A DNA stretch of 8,854 bases from Candidatus Atribacteria bacterium 4572_76 (GCA_002084865.1 NBMG01000064.1:1-8854); one strand, 5' to 3'; positions 1 through 5,535 are shown, counted from the stretch's first letter. Made by a program: numbers and translations. The notes: generated by a model not told the origin, from the letters alone.

Positions 1-1518
1 ATGGACATCAAATCAAAAATAAGCAAATTACCTGAAACAAGCGGAGTATATTTTTTCAAAGACAAAAGAGGAAAAGTAATATATGTAGGGAAGGCTAATT
101 GCTTAAAAAGTAGAGTTTCTTCTTATTTCAGCAGTTCTTCACAACAGTCTCCAAAGATAAATAAGATGATTAAAGAGATTGTAAATGTTGAATATATACC
201 CACTTCTTCTGAAATAGAAGCACTTATCTTGGAAAGTAAAATGATTAAAAGTAACAGCCCTTACTATAATACTCAATCAAAAGATGATAAAAGTTATCCC
301 TATATTAAAATTACTATAGAGAAAGAATTTCCTCAAATATTATTTTACAGAAAAATAAATCGGAAGACAAAAGAAGGTAAAGCTTTATATTTTGGCCCTT
401 TTGTGGATTCAAATGCTACCCGGGTTGTTATAAAATTATTAAGGCAGGTTTTTAAAATTAGGGGATGCAGAAAGAAAGATTTAAAGAATGCGAAAATTTG
501 CTTAGATTATCAGATTGGTTTGTGTTCAGCGCCTTGTGCAAATATGATTGGTAAAATAGAGTACCGAAAAAGAATAAAAGAAATTTGCCTTTTTTTGGCA
601 GGAAAGCAAAAAAAATTATTAAATGATCTTTATCGGGAAATGAAAGAAGCTTCCCATAATCTAAATTACGAAAAAGCTGCTAAAGTAAGAGATAGAATAA
701 AATCAATTGAAACAATTTTAAAAGGTCAGGAAATTAACTTATTTAGGAAAAATAACAAGAATGATTATTTGTTAAAAAAGATAGAAGAAGTAGAAGAAGA
801 CGAAATTAAGAAGGGCCAAAAAGCAGTTATTGATTTGAAAGTTAAATTGAACTTAAAAAAAATGCCTGAAAGAATTGAAGCATTCGATATTTCAAATATT
901 CAGGGAAAATTATCCGTTGGTTCTTTAGTTGTTTTTGAGGAAGGACGACCAAAAAAGGAAGATTATCGAAGATTTAGAATAAAAAGAGTTAAGGGAATTG
1001 ATGATTATGCTATGTTACAAGAGGTAACCGAGAGAAGATATAAAAGATTATTATCCGAGGGTAAAAGGTTGCCTGACTTAGTTCTTGTTGATGGAGGAAA
1101 AGGTCAGCTCAGTGAAGTAAAAAAGATATTAGACAGTTTGAATCTCAAGTTACCAATAATAAGTATTGCCAAAAAAGAAGAGGAAATTTTTAAACCGGAG
1201 GTTCATAAACCGATAATATTACCTTCTAATTCTGAGGCGCTTTTTTTAGTGCAAAGAATAAGAGATGAAGCCCATAGATTCGCGGTGACTTACCACAGAA
1301 GGATTAGAAGTAAAGAATTGCGTAACTCCAAGTTAGATCTTATTCCGGGAATTGGTGCTAAACGAAAAAGATTATTATTAGAACATTTTAAAAGCATAGA
1401 AGAGATAAAGAATGCTTCCAAGGTTGACATAAGCAAAATACCAGGATTCGGGGATAAAATTGCCGAAAAAATTAAAACAGTTATAAATGCTCCAGTATTT
1501 GGTATAATGTGGTATTAA
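1..1518 (+). CDS. uvrC: UvrABC excinuclease subunit C, internally shortened
   Basis: UvrC makes the two incisions around a DNA lesion after UvrA/UvrB loading. Seen: an N-terminal GIY-YIG nuclease domain (about residues 9-95; GVY 15-17, YVG 28-30, R38, E78, N90); a four-Cys cluster (C156, C167, C175, C179) matching the Fe-S ligands reported for UvrC; a UVR UvrB-binding helix pair (about 207-243); and the C-terminal RNase H-like nuclease with D296 in FDISN, D364 in VDGGKGQ and H425 in EAHRF, equivalent to the Asp-Asp-His triad of Thermotoga UvrC. A double helix-hairpin-helix follows (about 445-494). The family is usually about 600 residues; this one is 505. Aligned by memory to E. coli UvrC, about 100 residues between the UVR domain and the triad domain are absent near residue 252, in frame. 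The ATG at base 1 fits the usual N-terminus; its ribosome site lies outside the window. The last roughly 10 residues read out of frame through carbonic anhydrase sequence. Confidence 0.93.
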   Translation: MDIKSKISKLPETSGVYFFKDKRGKVIYVGKANCLKSRVSSYFSSSSQQSPKINKMIKEIVNVEYIPTSSEIEALILESKMIKSNSPYYNTQSKDDKSYPYIKITIEKEFPQILFYRKINRKTKEGKALYFGPFVDSNATRVVIKLLRQVFKIRGCRKKDLKNAKICLDYQIGLCSAPCANMIGKIEYRKRIKEICLFLAGKQKKLLNDLYREMKEASHNLNYEKAAKVRDRIKSIETILKGQEINLFRKNNKNDYLLKKIEEVEEDEIKKGQKAVIDLKVKLNLKKMPERIEAFDISNIQGKLSVGSLVVFEEGRPKKEDYRRFRIKRVKGIDDYAMLQEVTERRYKRLLSEGKRLPDLVLVDGGKGQLSEVKKILDSLNLKLPIISIAKKEEEIFKPEVHKPIILPSNSEALFLVQRIRDEAHRFAVTYHRRIRSKELRNSKLDLIPGIGAKRKRLLLEHFKSIEEIKNASKVDISKIPGFGDKIAEKIKTVINAPVFGIMWY

Positions 1519-1889
1519 GAGGCGATATAGCTCCCATTAATATAGGAAACAATACCAGCGTTCAGGACGGCAGTATTGTTCATTGTGATGTAGGAGTCCC
1601 TACTGTAATAGGAAATAATGTTACCATAGGTCATAATGTAATGCTTCACGCCTGCAAGATTGGGGATAATTCTTTGATAGGGATAGGGGCAATTGTGCTT
1701 GATGGTGCAGAAGTAGGCGAAGGAGCCATAGTGGGAGCCGGGGCGATAGTGACCCCGAGGACTAAAATACCCCCCTTTACTATGGCTTTAGGTATGCCAG
1801 CGAAAGTGGTGCGTAGTCTTTCTGAAGAAGAAATTGAAAATTTAAAAAAACACGCCCTGGATTATGTTGAGTTAATGAAAAGATATTAA
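1509..1889 (+). CDS. gamma-class carbonic anhydrase-like protein, N-terminally truncated
   Basis: Left-handed beta-helix (hexapeptide-repeat) protein of the YrdA/Cam family, which forms trimers; members bind metal and may hydrate CO2. Seen from the GTG start: R4 and D6 in the RGD stretch, Q19-D20, and the three metal-ligand histidines H25, H42 and H47, at spacings matching Cam Arg59/Asp61/Gln75/Asp76/His81/His117/His122. Hexapeptide repeats follow, and the C-terminal helix ends in KRY. The family is about 170-180 residues; here only 126 can be translated. Family-like sequence (SSIWYN) continues in frame upstream of the GTG to about 1491, but a stop at 1473-1475 and the absence of any ATG show that roughly the first 30-35 codons, including the first coil, are gone. 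The GTG overlaps the uvrC stop by 10 nt, so translational coupling is possible. It could be a decaying pseudogene, a shortened functional protein, or an assembly join. Confidence 0.8.
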   Translation: MVLRGDIAPINIGNNTSVQDGSIVHCDVGVPTVIGNNVTIGHNVMLHACKIGDNSLIGIGAIVLDGAEVGEGAIVGAGAIVTPRTKIPPFTMALGMPAKVVRSLSEEEIENLKKHALDYVELMKRY

Positions 1890-1894
1890 TAACC

Positions 1895-1926
1895 CCGTAT
1901 CTCGTATCTCGTGAATCGTATCTCGT
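1895..1926 (+). repeat. heptamer tandem array, CGTATCT family (copy 1)
   Basis: Four 7-bp units plus a partial, starting 6 bp after the carbonic anhydrase stop: CGTATCT twice, one CGTGAAT variant, CGTATCT again, then CGT. The same 32-bp string, variant unit included, recurs exactly at 2445-2476. The forward heptad has no stop codon in any frame. Confidence 0.85.
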
Positions 1927-1935
1927 TAACAATTA

Positions 1936-1973
1936 GTTAGCTGGTTAGTTGGTTACCTGGTTAGCTAGTTAAG
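1936..1973 (+). repeat. octamer tandem array, GTTAGCTG family (copy 1)
   Basis: Four octamers in perfect register (GTTAGCTG at 1936, GTTAGTTG at 1944, GTTACCTG at 1952, GTTAGCTA at 1960) closed by GTTAAG at 1968. The last units and the following AAAA (25 bp, 1953-1977) recur identically at 4250-4274. Confidence 0.8.
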
Positions 1974-2002
1974 AAAATAGAATAAAGAAGCCAGAATAGA
2001 TT

Positions 2003-2023
2003 AGTATCGTGTATCGCGTGAAG
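2003..2023 (+). repeat. short heptamer array, AGTATCG family
   Basis: Three 7-bp units: AGTATCG (2003), TGTATCG (2010), CGTGAAG (2017). They are related to the five-unit arrays at 5187 and 7145, and the last unit resembles the CGTGAAT variant of the CGTATCT arrays. It follows an A/G-rich linker with AGAAGCC that also occurs before other arrays. Confidence 0.6.
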
Positions 2024-2047
2024 AAAGAAGCAATACATAATATGTAG

Positions 2048-2070
2048 GGGCAGACCTTATATGTCTGCCC
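2048..2070. repeat. GGGCAGAC hairpin repeat (copy 1)
   Basis: Perfect 8-bp stem: GGGCAGAC (2048-2055) pairs with GTCTGCCC (2063-2070) around a 7-nt loop, preceded by GTAG. A second copy with the same stem and a 5-nt loop lies at 4347-4367. No T tract follows, so it is not a classical intrinsic terminator. It resembles hairpin repeats seen in many uncultivated bacteria. Confidence 0.75.
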
Positions 2071-2091
2071 GTAATATGTAATATGTTGTAG

Positions 2092-2111
2092 GGGCACGAT
2101 GTATCGTGCCC
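2092..2111. repeat. GGGCACGAT hairpin repeat (copy 1)
   Basis: Near-perfect 20-bp palindrome: GGGCACGAT (2092-2100) and ATCGTGCCC (2103-2111) flank 2 nt, again preceded by GTAG. It sits 21 bp after the GGGCAGAC hairpin. The same pair order occurs at 4347-4400, where the right arm of this second hairpin has been lost. Confidence 0.75.
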
Positions 2112-2145
2112 ACTAGAGTATGAAGAATAAAAAAGGATAAGATAG

Positions 2146-2165
2146 ATTCCCATTTTCATGGGAAT
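2146..2165. repeat. 20-bp ATTCCC-N8-GGGAAT element
   Basis: ATTCCC (2146-2151), an 8-nt core that extends the stem (ATTTTCAT), then GGGAAT (2160-2165), followed by GACA. The form matches the 20-bp dRS3 consensus of Neisseria. Related copies lie at 7467-7486 and 7518-7537, with a variant at 7212-7231. Confidence 0.75.
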
Positions 2166-2219
2166 GACAGATTTAGGAAAGTTTGAAACCTAATTCTTTC
2201 ACGCAATATATGAAAAAAG

Positions 2220-2281
2220 GTTTTGAGTTTTGAATTATGGTTTTTAGCTTTTAGTTTTAACTTTTTAGCTTAAAGATTTAG
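2220..2281 (+). repeat. T-rich heptamer array with GAATTATG insert, GTTTTTA family (copy 1)
   Basis: Reads as GTTTTGA (2220), the 13-mer GTTTTGAATTATG (2227-2239), then heptamers GTTTTTA, GCTTTTA, GTTTTAA, CTTTTTA, GCTTAAA to 2274 and a closing GATTTAG. The 13-mer and following GTTTTTA/C recur at 4423 and 7690. Confidence 0.75.
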
Positions 2282-2326
2282 AGATTTTGTATACGCTATG
2301 TATCTCTAATTCCTTACTAAATATTA

Positions 2327-2347
2327 TTCACTATTGACTAACTAATT
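2327..2347 (+). repeat. TTCACTA-family heptamers (copy 1)
   Basis: TTCACTA (2327), TTGACTA (2334), ACTAATT (2341) in 7-bp register, just upstream of the promoter-like site at 2351. Related triplets: TTCACTG/TCGACTA/AATTAAT at 2608-2628 and TTCACTA/ACGACTA/ATTAAAA at 5505-5525. Short and AT-rich, so weaker than the other families. Confidence 0.45.
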
Positions 2348-2350
2348 TAT

Positions 2351-2380
2351 TTGTAAAATATTTAAAAAAATGTATATAAT
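2351..2380 (+). promoter_or_regulatory. sigma-A-like promoter candidate
   Basis: TTGTAA (2351-2356), an 18-bp A-rich spacer, then TATAAT (2375-2380), a perfect -10. It would give a leader of about 330 nt for the HARE-nuclease gene at 2718, crossing two tandem arrays. A similar element stands at 8646-8674. Predicted from sequence only. Confidence 0.5.
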
Positions 2381-2444
2381 AAAGAAAGTAAAATTCTAAA
2401 AAGTATCAAAATAATTTTTTATAATTATTATCAACTATAAAAAG

Positions 2445-2476
2445 CCGTATCTCGTATCTCGTGAATCGTATCTCGT
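2445..2476 (+). repeat. heptamer tandem array, CGTATCT family (copy 2)
   Basis: Exact 32-bp copy of 1895-1926, including the CGTGAAT variant as third unit. It is again followed within 6 bp by a GTTAG-type octamer array, so the two-array block is duplicated within one gap. Confidence 0.85.
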
Positions 2477-2481
2477 AAAGA

Positions 2482-2511
2482 GTTAGTTAGTTGCCTGGTT
2501 GGTTGGTTAAG
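2482..2511 (+). repeat. octamer tandem array, GTTAGCTG family (copy 2)
   Basis: GTTAGTTA (2482), GTTGCCTG (2490), GTTGGTTG (2498), closed by GTTAAG (2506-2511) like copies 1 and 3. It has one octamer fewer than copy 1, consistent with unit gain or loss by slippage. Confidence 0.75.
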
Positions 2512-2607
2512 AAGGACAGTAACCAGAATACAGAATACTATTTTTATTATCTCTTTATATAAAAACTGTAAACCGATAACTGAAAACTTCTATTTGAAAC
2601 TAACGAC

Positions 2608-2628
2608 TTCACTGTCGACTAAATTAAT
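2608..2628 (+). repeat. TTCACTA-family heptamers (copy 2)
   Basis: TTCACTG (2608), TCGACTA (2615), AATTAAT (2622) in 7-bp register, running directly into the AATTGGTA octamer array. Related copies are at 2327 and 5505. Weakly conserved. Confidence 0.4.
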
Positions 2629-2706
2629 TGGTAAATTGGCAAATCGGGCTAATTGGTCAATCGGTAAATAGGAGAATTGGTCAATTGGTAAATTGATTAA
2701 TTGGAG
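2626..2706 (+). repeat. ten-unit octamer array, AATTGGTA family, ending in the ribosome-binding site
   Basis: Ten 8-bp units with consensus AATTGGTM start at 2626, 2634, 2642, 2651, 2659, 2667, 2675, 2683, 2691 and 2699. The only break in register is a single extra T at 2650. Variants include AATCGGTA and AATAGGAG. The last unit, AATTGGAG (2699-2706), forms the left part of the Shine-Dalgarno site of the next gene, so the array lies in its 5' untranslated region. Confidence 0.85.
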
Positions 2707-2710
2707 GTGA
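2703..2710 (+). promoter_or_regulatory. ribosome-binding site built on the octamer array
   Basis: GGAGGTGA, a perfect anti-16S match, lies 7 nt before the ATG at 2718 and fixes that start. Its first four bases belong to the tenth AATTGGNN unit. The sixth unit, AATAGGAG (2667-2674), is also Shine-Dalgarno-like. Confidence 0.8.
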
Positions 2711-2717
2711 GAGATTT

Positions 2718-4208
2718 ATGAAGCATAAATCAGTTGCTGACAGTGCTTATGAAATATTAATCAAGCATAAAAAGCCATTACATTATCGTCAAATTACTAA
2801 AGAGTTAATAAAAATAAGGCCATTAAAGGTTAAAGAACCCTATTATGCAGTAAATGCCTCTATGAGTGGAGATAAAAGATTCATGAGGATAAAAAGAGGG
2901 GTATGGGGTTTAGTGAAATGGCAATATAAAGATGCCAATATTAAGTATTCTCTCACCAGTTATTGTTTGAAAGATGGTACCATGTTTTTAACCAGCTATA
3001 TGAAACCATTTTTTCCAAAAGAAGGAAATGCTATGGAAATTACCTTTATAGACAAAGAGGGAAATGAAATAGAAGCAATAGTGAATAATGACCTTAATTG
3101 TTTAGTCGGATTAAAAGAATGGTATGAAAAAAAGAAGCTGAAAGTAAACGATATTATTTTTATTGGCCTTATTGACTATGATAGAAAACGATATTTTTTG
3201 GTAACAGAAGATGAGACTAAAATAGAACCTCAGGACGATTTAAGTGAAAAAATATTTAAAATATTACAGGAAGCAGGTCACCCTCTAACTTATAAAGAAA
3301 TTTGCGAAAGGGTATTAGAGGTAGAAGTAAACGAAGAAAATTTATTTTCTAAATATATTGATAACATTTTGAGGAAAGACTTCCGATTTACCGAAGAGAA
3401 AGAAGAAATGTGGGGTCTCTTTGATTGGTTGAGTGAAATTAAAAAACTGCAATTAAGATTGATAAATTCTGAAGATAGCGAAAGTCTTAAAAAATTACTT
3501 CAAAAAGTGTTTGAATTTTTGGGTTTTGAAACTTCTATTGTATTAGAAGGAGAATTATCTTTTATTTTAGTAAAAGCGTTATTAGATTATAAAACGTACA
3601 ATTTAATCGTTGATGCAAAATTATCGGATAAAAAAGGCGAAAAAATACAAAAATATAAACATTGGAATGAACTGAGCAAGGTAAAAGAGGAAACAAAATC
3701 AGATTATTCGGTAATTATTTCTTCGGATTTCGATTATGATAAACTAAGCCGAAAAACAGATAAGAACAAAGTTATATTGTTTGAGCTGAAGTGGTTATGT
3801 GATCTTATAAAAGAACATGAAAAATTACCCTTTTCTCTAAGTAATTTGCAATCAATTTTTTCAGCAGATAATTCAATTAAGGACAATATTTTTAGATTAT
3901 TTGAAAAAAGAAAAATACTATATAGCAAAATAAAACTGATTAATATCATTATTAATTTATTACACGAGAATAGTGGTAAAAAACTTTATCTTAATGTAGA
4001 GTCACTAACTAAAATAATTAATCAAAAAATTGATGCATATATTGGATTTAAAAGAGTGCAAGAATATGAAGTAGAAGAAATTACTAAAATATTTTCTTTG
4101 GAGCCCTTTAATATAATACAAAAAACCGAAATGGGAAGTATTATATTAAACTTTAAGCCAAAATTAGCAAAAGAAAGATTGAATAAAGCAATTGAGGAAA
4201 TTTTTTAG
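2718..4208 (+). CDS. tandem HARE-HTH protein with PD-(D/E)XK nuclease-like domain
   Basis: Unrecognised as a named gene; probably a DNA-targeting nuclease. Residues 4-67 are a clear HARE-HTH winged helix (ADSAYEIL, PLHYRQI, then GVWGL 61-65). HARE-HTH domains occur in RNA polymerase delta, ASXL and restriction enzymes and have been proposed to read modified DNA. A second, more divergent copy spans about 175-238 (PLTYKEI, then MWGLFDW). Between them, about 75-165, is a beta-rich segment whose GLKEWYEKKKLKVNDIIFI stretch resembles B3/EcoRII-N pseudobarrels (inference). Residues 256-362 look like a restriction-endonuclease fold: helix LLQKVFEFLGF, D290, then a strand ending in VDAK (D299, K301) and a later strand SVIIS, comparable to the D-DxK active site of FokI. 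The C-terminal 385-496 region is not recognised. No signal peptide or membrane segment is apparent. No methyltransferase or partner lies in the window. Alternatives: type IV-like restriction enzyme, repair factor, or inactive regulator. Confidence 0.8.
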   Translation: MKHKSVADSAYEILIKHKKPLHYRQITKELIKIRPLKVKEPYYAVNASMSGDKRFMRIKRGVWGLVKWQYKDANIKYSLTSYCLKDGTMFLTSYMKPFFPKEGNAMEITFIDKEGNEIEAIVNNDLNCLVGLKEWYEKKKLKVNDIIFIGLIDYDRKRYFLVTEDETKIEPQDDLSEKIFKILQEAGHPLTYKEICERVLEVEVNEENLFSKYIDNILRKDFRFTEEKEEMWGLFDWLSEIKKLQLRLINSEDSESLKKLLQKVFEFLGFETSIVLEGELSFILVKALLDYKTYNLIVDAKLSDKKGEKIQKYKHWNELSKVKEETKSDYSVIISSDFDYDKLSRKTDKNKVILFELKWLCDLIKEHEKLPFSLSNLQSIFSADNSIKDNIFRLFEKRKILYSKIKLINIIINLLHENSGKKLYLNVESLTKIINQKIDAYIGFKRVQEYEVEEITKIFSLEPFNIIQKTEMGSIILNFKPKLAKERLNKAIEEIF

Positions 4209-4211
4209 AAT

Positions 4212-4225
4212 AGCAGATAGCGTAT
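4212..4225 (+). repeat. two heptamers AGCAGAT/AGCGTAT
   Basis: AGCAGAT (4212) and AGCGTAT (4219), 3 bp after the HARE-gene stop. They match the TAGCGTA units at 7259-7272, which are the reverse complement of the TACGCTA family. Only two units, so weak alone. Confidence 0.35.
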
Positions 4226-4232
4226 ATAATTA

Positions 4233-4270
4233 GTTAATTAGTTAATTGATTACCTGGTTAGCTAGTTAAG
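4233..4270 (+). repeat. octamer tandem array, GTTAGCTG family (copy 3)
   Basis: GTTAATTA (4233), GTTAATTG (4241), ATTACCTG (4249), GTTAGCTA (4257), GTTAAG (4265-4270). The final units and the following AAAA are identical to 1953-1977 over 25 bp, so this is a homologous copy rather than chance low complexity. Confidence 0.8.
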
Positions 4271-4294
4271 AAAACAGAAAATAGAAGCCTAATT

Positions 4295-4313
4295 CGTATC
4301 TCGTATCTCGTAT
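4295..4313 (+). repeat. heptamer array, CGTATCT family (copy 3, short)
   Basis: CGTATCT twice plus CGTAT. It is preceded by the linker TAGAAGCC-T-AATT (4282-4294), which with a single base change precedes the array at 7202. Here the heptamers follow the octamer array instead of preceding it. Confidence 0.75.
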
Positions 4314-4346
4314 TATGTAAAGAAATTAGCAATGTATAATATGTAG

Positions 4347-4400
4347 GGGCAGACCTTGTGTCTGCCCGTAAAAAGTAATGTGTAGGGGCACGATGTCCCG
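4347..4400. repeat. GGGCAGAC hairpin (copy 2) plus decayed GGGCACGAT hairpin
   Basis: GGGCAGAC (4347-4354) and GTCTGCCC (4360-4367) form the same 8-bp stem as at 2048 with a 5-nt loop. The stem is kept although the loop differs in length. Fourteen bases later GTAGGGGCACGATGT begins a copy of the second hairpin, but it continues as CCCGCG instead of the expected right arm. Confidence 0.7.
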
Positions 4401-4422
4401 CGCTATATCAAATAAATTTTTA

Positions 4423-4470
4423 ATTTTGAATTATGGTTTTTAGTTTTTCGCTTTTAGTTTTATGTTTACA
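4423..4470 (+). repeat. T-rich heptamer array, GTTTTTA family (copy 2)
   Basis: The 13-mer ATTTTGAATTATG (4423-4435) followed by GTTTTTA, GTTTTTC, GCTTTTA, GTTTTAT and GTTTACA in strict 7-bp register, ending 70 bp before the next start codon. Bases 4424-4443 are identical to 2228-2247. Confidence 0.75.
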
Positions 4471-4540
4471 GACATCTGCTTTGATATATGCGAAATAAGA
4501 CATTCAAACAATGAGATATGACAAAAGGATGTGATAGGCA

Positions 4541-5179
4541 ATGAAAATAAAATGGTTGGGGCATTCTTCATTTTTAATTGAATCTGGAAGAGGAATTAAA
4601 ATTATTACCGATCCATTTGATGAAACTCTTGGCTATAAACTCCCTCGGATTAAAGCAAATATTGTAACTGTAAGTCACGAACACTTTGACCATAATTATG
4701 TGAGAGGAGTAAAAGGAAGACCGGTAGTTTTTAAAGGTCTGGTAAAAAGAGAATCACACAAAATGGAATTTAGAGGAATATCATCTTATCATGATAGCGT
4801 TTACGGAGGACAGAGAGGGCCAAACACTATATTTCTTATAAAAGCTGATGGATTAAGTTTGTGTCACTTAGGCGATTTAGGACATATTTTAAATTCTGAT
4901 AAATTAGCTGAGATAGGCGTTGTGGATATCCTATTTGTTCCTGTGGGTGGATTTTATACCATTGATAGCAGCCAAGCCACCCAGATAATTAAAGATATTA
5001 AACCTAAGATAGCAATTCCCATGCATTATAAGACCGAGGCTATCAAATTTTCTATAGACCCGGTTGAAGTATTTCTATATGGTAAAGATAATGTCCAGAG
5101 ATTAGAATCGAATGAGTTTGAAATAACTGAGGATACATTACCTGAAAGTACACAAATTTATGTTTTACAGTATGAATAG
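4541..5179 (+). CDS. metallo-beta-lactamase-fold hydrolase (UlaG/UPF0173-like)
   Basis: Predicted cytoplasmic metal-dependent hydrolase of the COG2220 type; substrate unknown. Seen: the N-terminal strand-turn WLGHSSFLIE and TDPF, the metal motif H46-E-H48-F-D50-H51, then H84, the H109-L-G-D112 motif (second metal site) and H162 in the terminal MHY. At 212 residues it is the usual size for this compact subgroup, without the extra domains of RNase J, RNase Z or glyoxalase II. The start is supported by AAAGGAT at 4524-4530 upstream and by the typical MKIKWLGHSS opening. It lies alone between two repeat gaps, 332 bp after the HARE gene and 356 bp before pyrG, so an operon is unlikely. The family is confident; the reaction is not. 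Confidence 0.88.
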   Translation: MKIKWLGHSSFLIESGRGIKIITDPFDETLGYKLPRIKANIVTVSHEHFDHNYVRGVKGRPVVFKGLVKRESHKMEFRGISSYHDSVYGGQRGPNTIFLIKADGLSLCHLGDLGHILNSDKLAEIGVVDILFVPVGGFYTIDSSQATQIIKDIKPKIAIPMHYKTEAIKFSIDPVEVFLYGKDNVQRLESNEFEITEDTLPESTQIYVLQYE

Positions 5180-5186
5180 CAAATTT

Positions 5187-5221
5187 AGTATATAGTATCG
5201 CGTATCGAGTATCGAGTTAGG
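5187..5221 (+). repeat. five-unit heptamer array, AGTATCG family (copy 2)
   Basis: Five strict heptamers: AGTATAT (5187), AGTATCG (5194), CGTATCG (5201), AGTATCG (5208), AGTTAGG (5215). It begins 8 bp after the hydrolase stop. The array at 7145-7179 has the same five-unit order, with AGTATCG, AGTATTG and AGTAAGG as its last three. Confidence 0.85.
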
Positions 5222-5288
5222 AAAACAGAATTCAGACACGGGGAGACAGAATATAATATAGTGTTTAGCATAGAGCGTATACATTTGT

Positions 5289-5340
5289 TATATAGTTAGT
5301 TAATAAATTAGTACAAACCAGCTAACTAATTAACTATATA
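5289..5340. repeat. 52-bp imperfect inverted repeat of GTTAG-type sequence
   Basis: TATATAGTTA (5289-5298) is the exact reverse complement of 5331-5340, and the inside arms continue imperfectly (GTTAATAAATTAG against CTAACTAATTAAC). Both arms consist of TTAG/TTAA units like the GTTAGCTG arrays, so it looks like two array fragments in opposite orientation. Confidence 0.6.
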
Positions 5341-5381
5341 AACGTTAAACTATCTAATAAATATTGATGGGTAATAAATAT

Positions 5382-5399
5382 GGCTTGATTTATCAAGCC
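5382..5399. repeat. GGCTTGA hairpin upstream of pyrG
   Basis: GGCTTGA (5382-5388), loop TTTA, TCAAGCC (5393-5399): a perfect 7-bp stem. No T run follows, so it is not an intrinsic terminator. It is 137 bp before the pyrG start and could be a dispersed hairpin repeat or a leader structure; nothing links it to known pyrG attenuation. Confidence 0.5.
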
Positions 5400-5470
5400 T
5401 GTTGCAGCTCCAATAAATTCGATACCGAAAAATGGCAAAATACATAGAAGGCATTATGTTTATGATACTA

Positions 5471-5498
5471 TACGCTAAACGCTGTACGCTCTACGCTA
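5471..5498 (+). repeat. four-unit heptamer array, TACGCTA family (copy 1)
   Basis: TACGCTA (5471), AACGCTG (5478), TACGCTC (5485), TACGCTA (5492). The array at 7616-7643 has the same order of unit variants (TAC, AAC, NNC, TAC), so the two are homologous four-unit copies. It lies 38 bp before pyrG. Confidence 0.8.
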
Positions 5499-5504
5499 GT
5501 TTTA

Positions 5505-5525
5505 TTCACTAACGACTAATTAAAA
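5505..5525 (+). repeat. TTCACTA-family heptamers (copy 3)
   Basis: TTCACTA (5505), ACGACTA (5512), ATTAAAA (5519) in 7-bp register, directly before the pyrG ribosome site (GAGGAG at 5526-5531). Related to the triplets at 2327 and 2608. Weak on its own. Confidence 0.4.
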
Positions 5526-5535
5526 GAGGAGATTT

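Noticed and set aside
1895..2706. CRISPR array
   Set aside because: Units are 7-8 bp, degenerate and contiguous; there are no unique spacers of 25-40 bp, no repeat of CRISPR length and no cas gene in the window.
3734..3949. Minus-strand 71-residue reading frame inside the HARE-nuclease gene
   Set aside because: Low-complexity shadow of a real coding sequence; no start signal or family resemblance.
4541..5179. RNase Z or RNase J assignment
   Set aside because: At 212 residues with a compact HxHxDH...H...H layout it lacks the extra domains and motifs of those nucleases; the UlaG/UPF0173-like group fits better.
5382..5399. pyrG CTP-sensing attenuator
   Set aside because: The hairpin lacks a U tract, is 137 bp from the gene, and no GC-rich initially transcribed run of the Bacillus pyrG type is visible.
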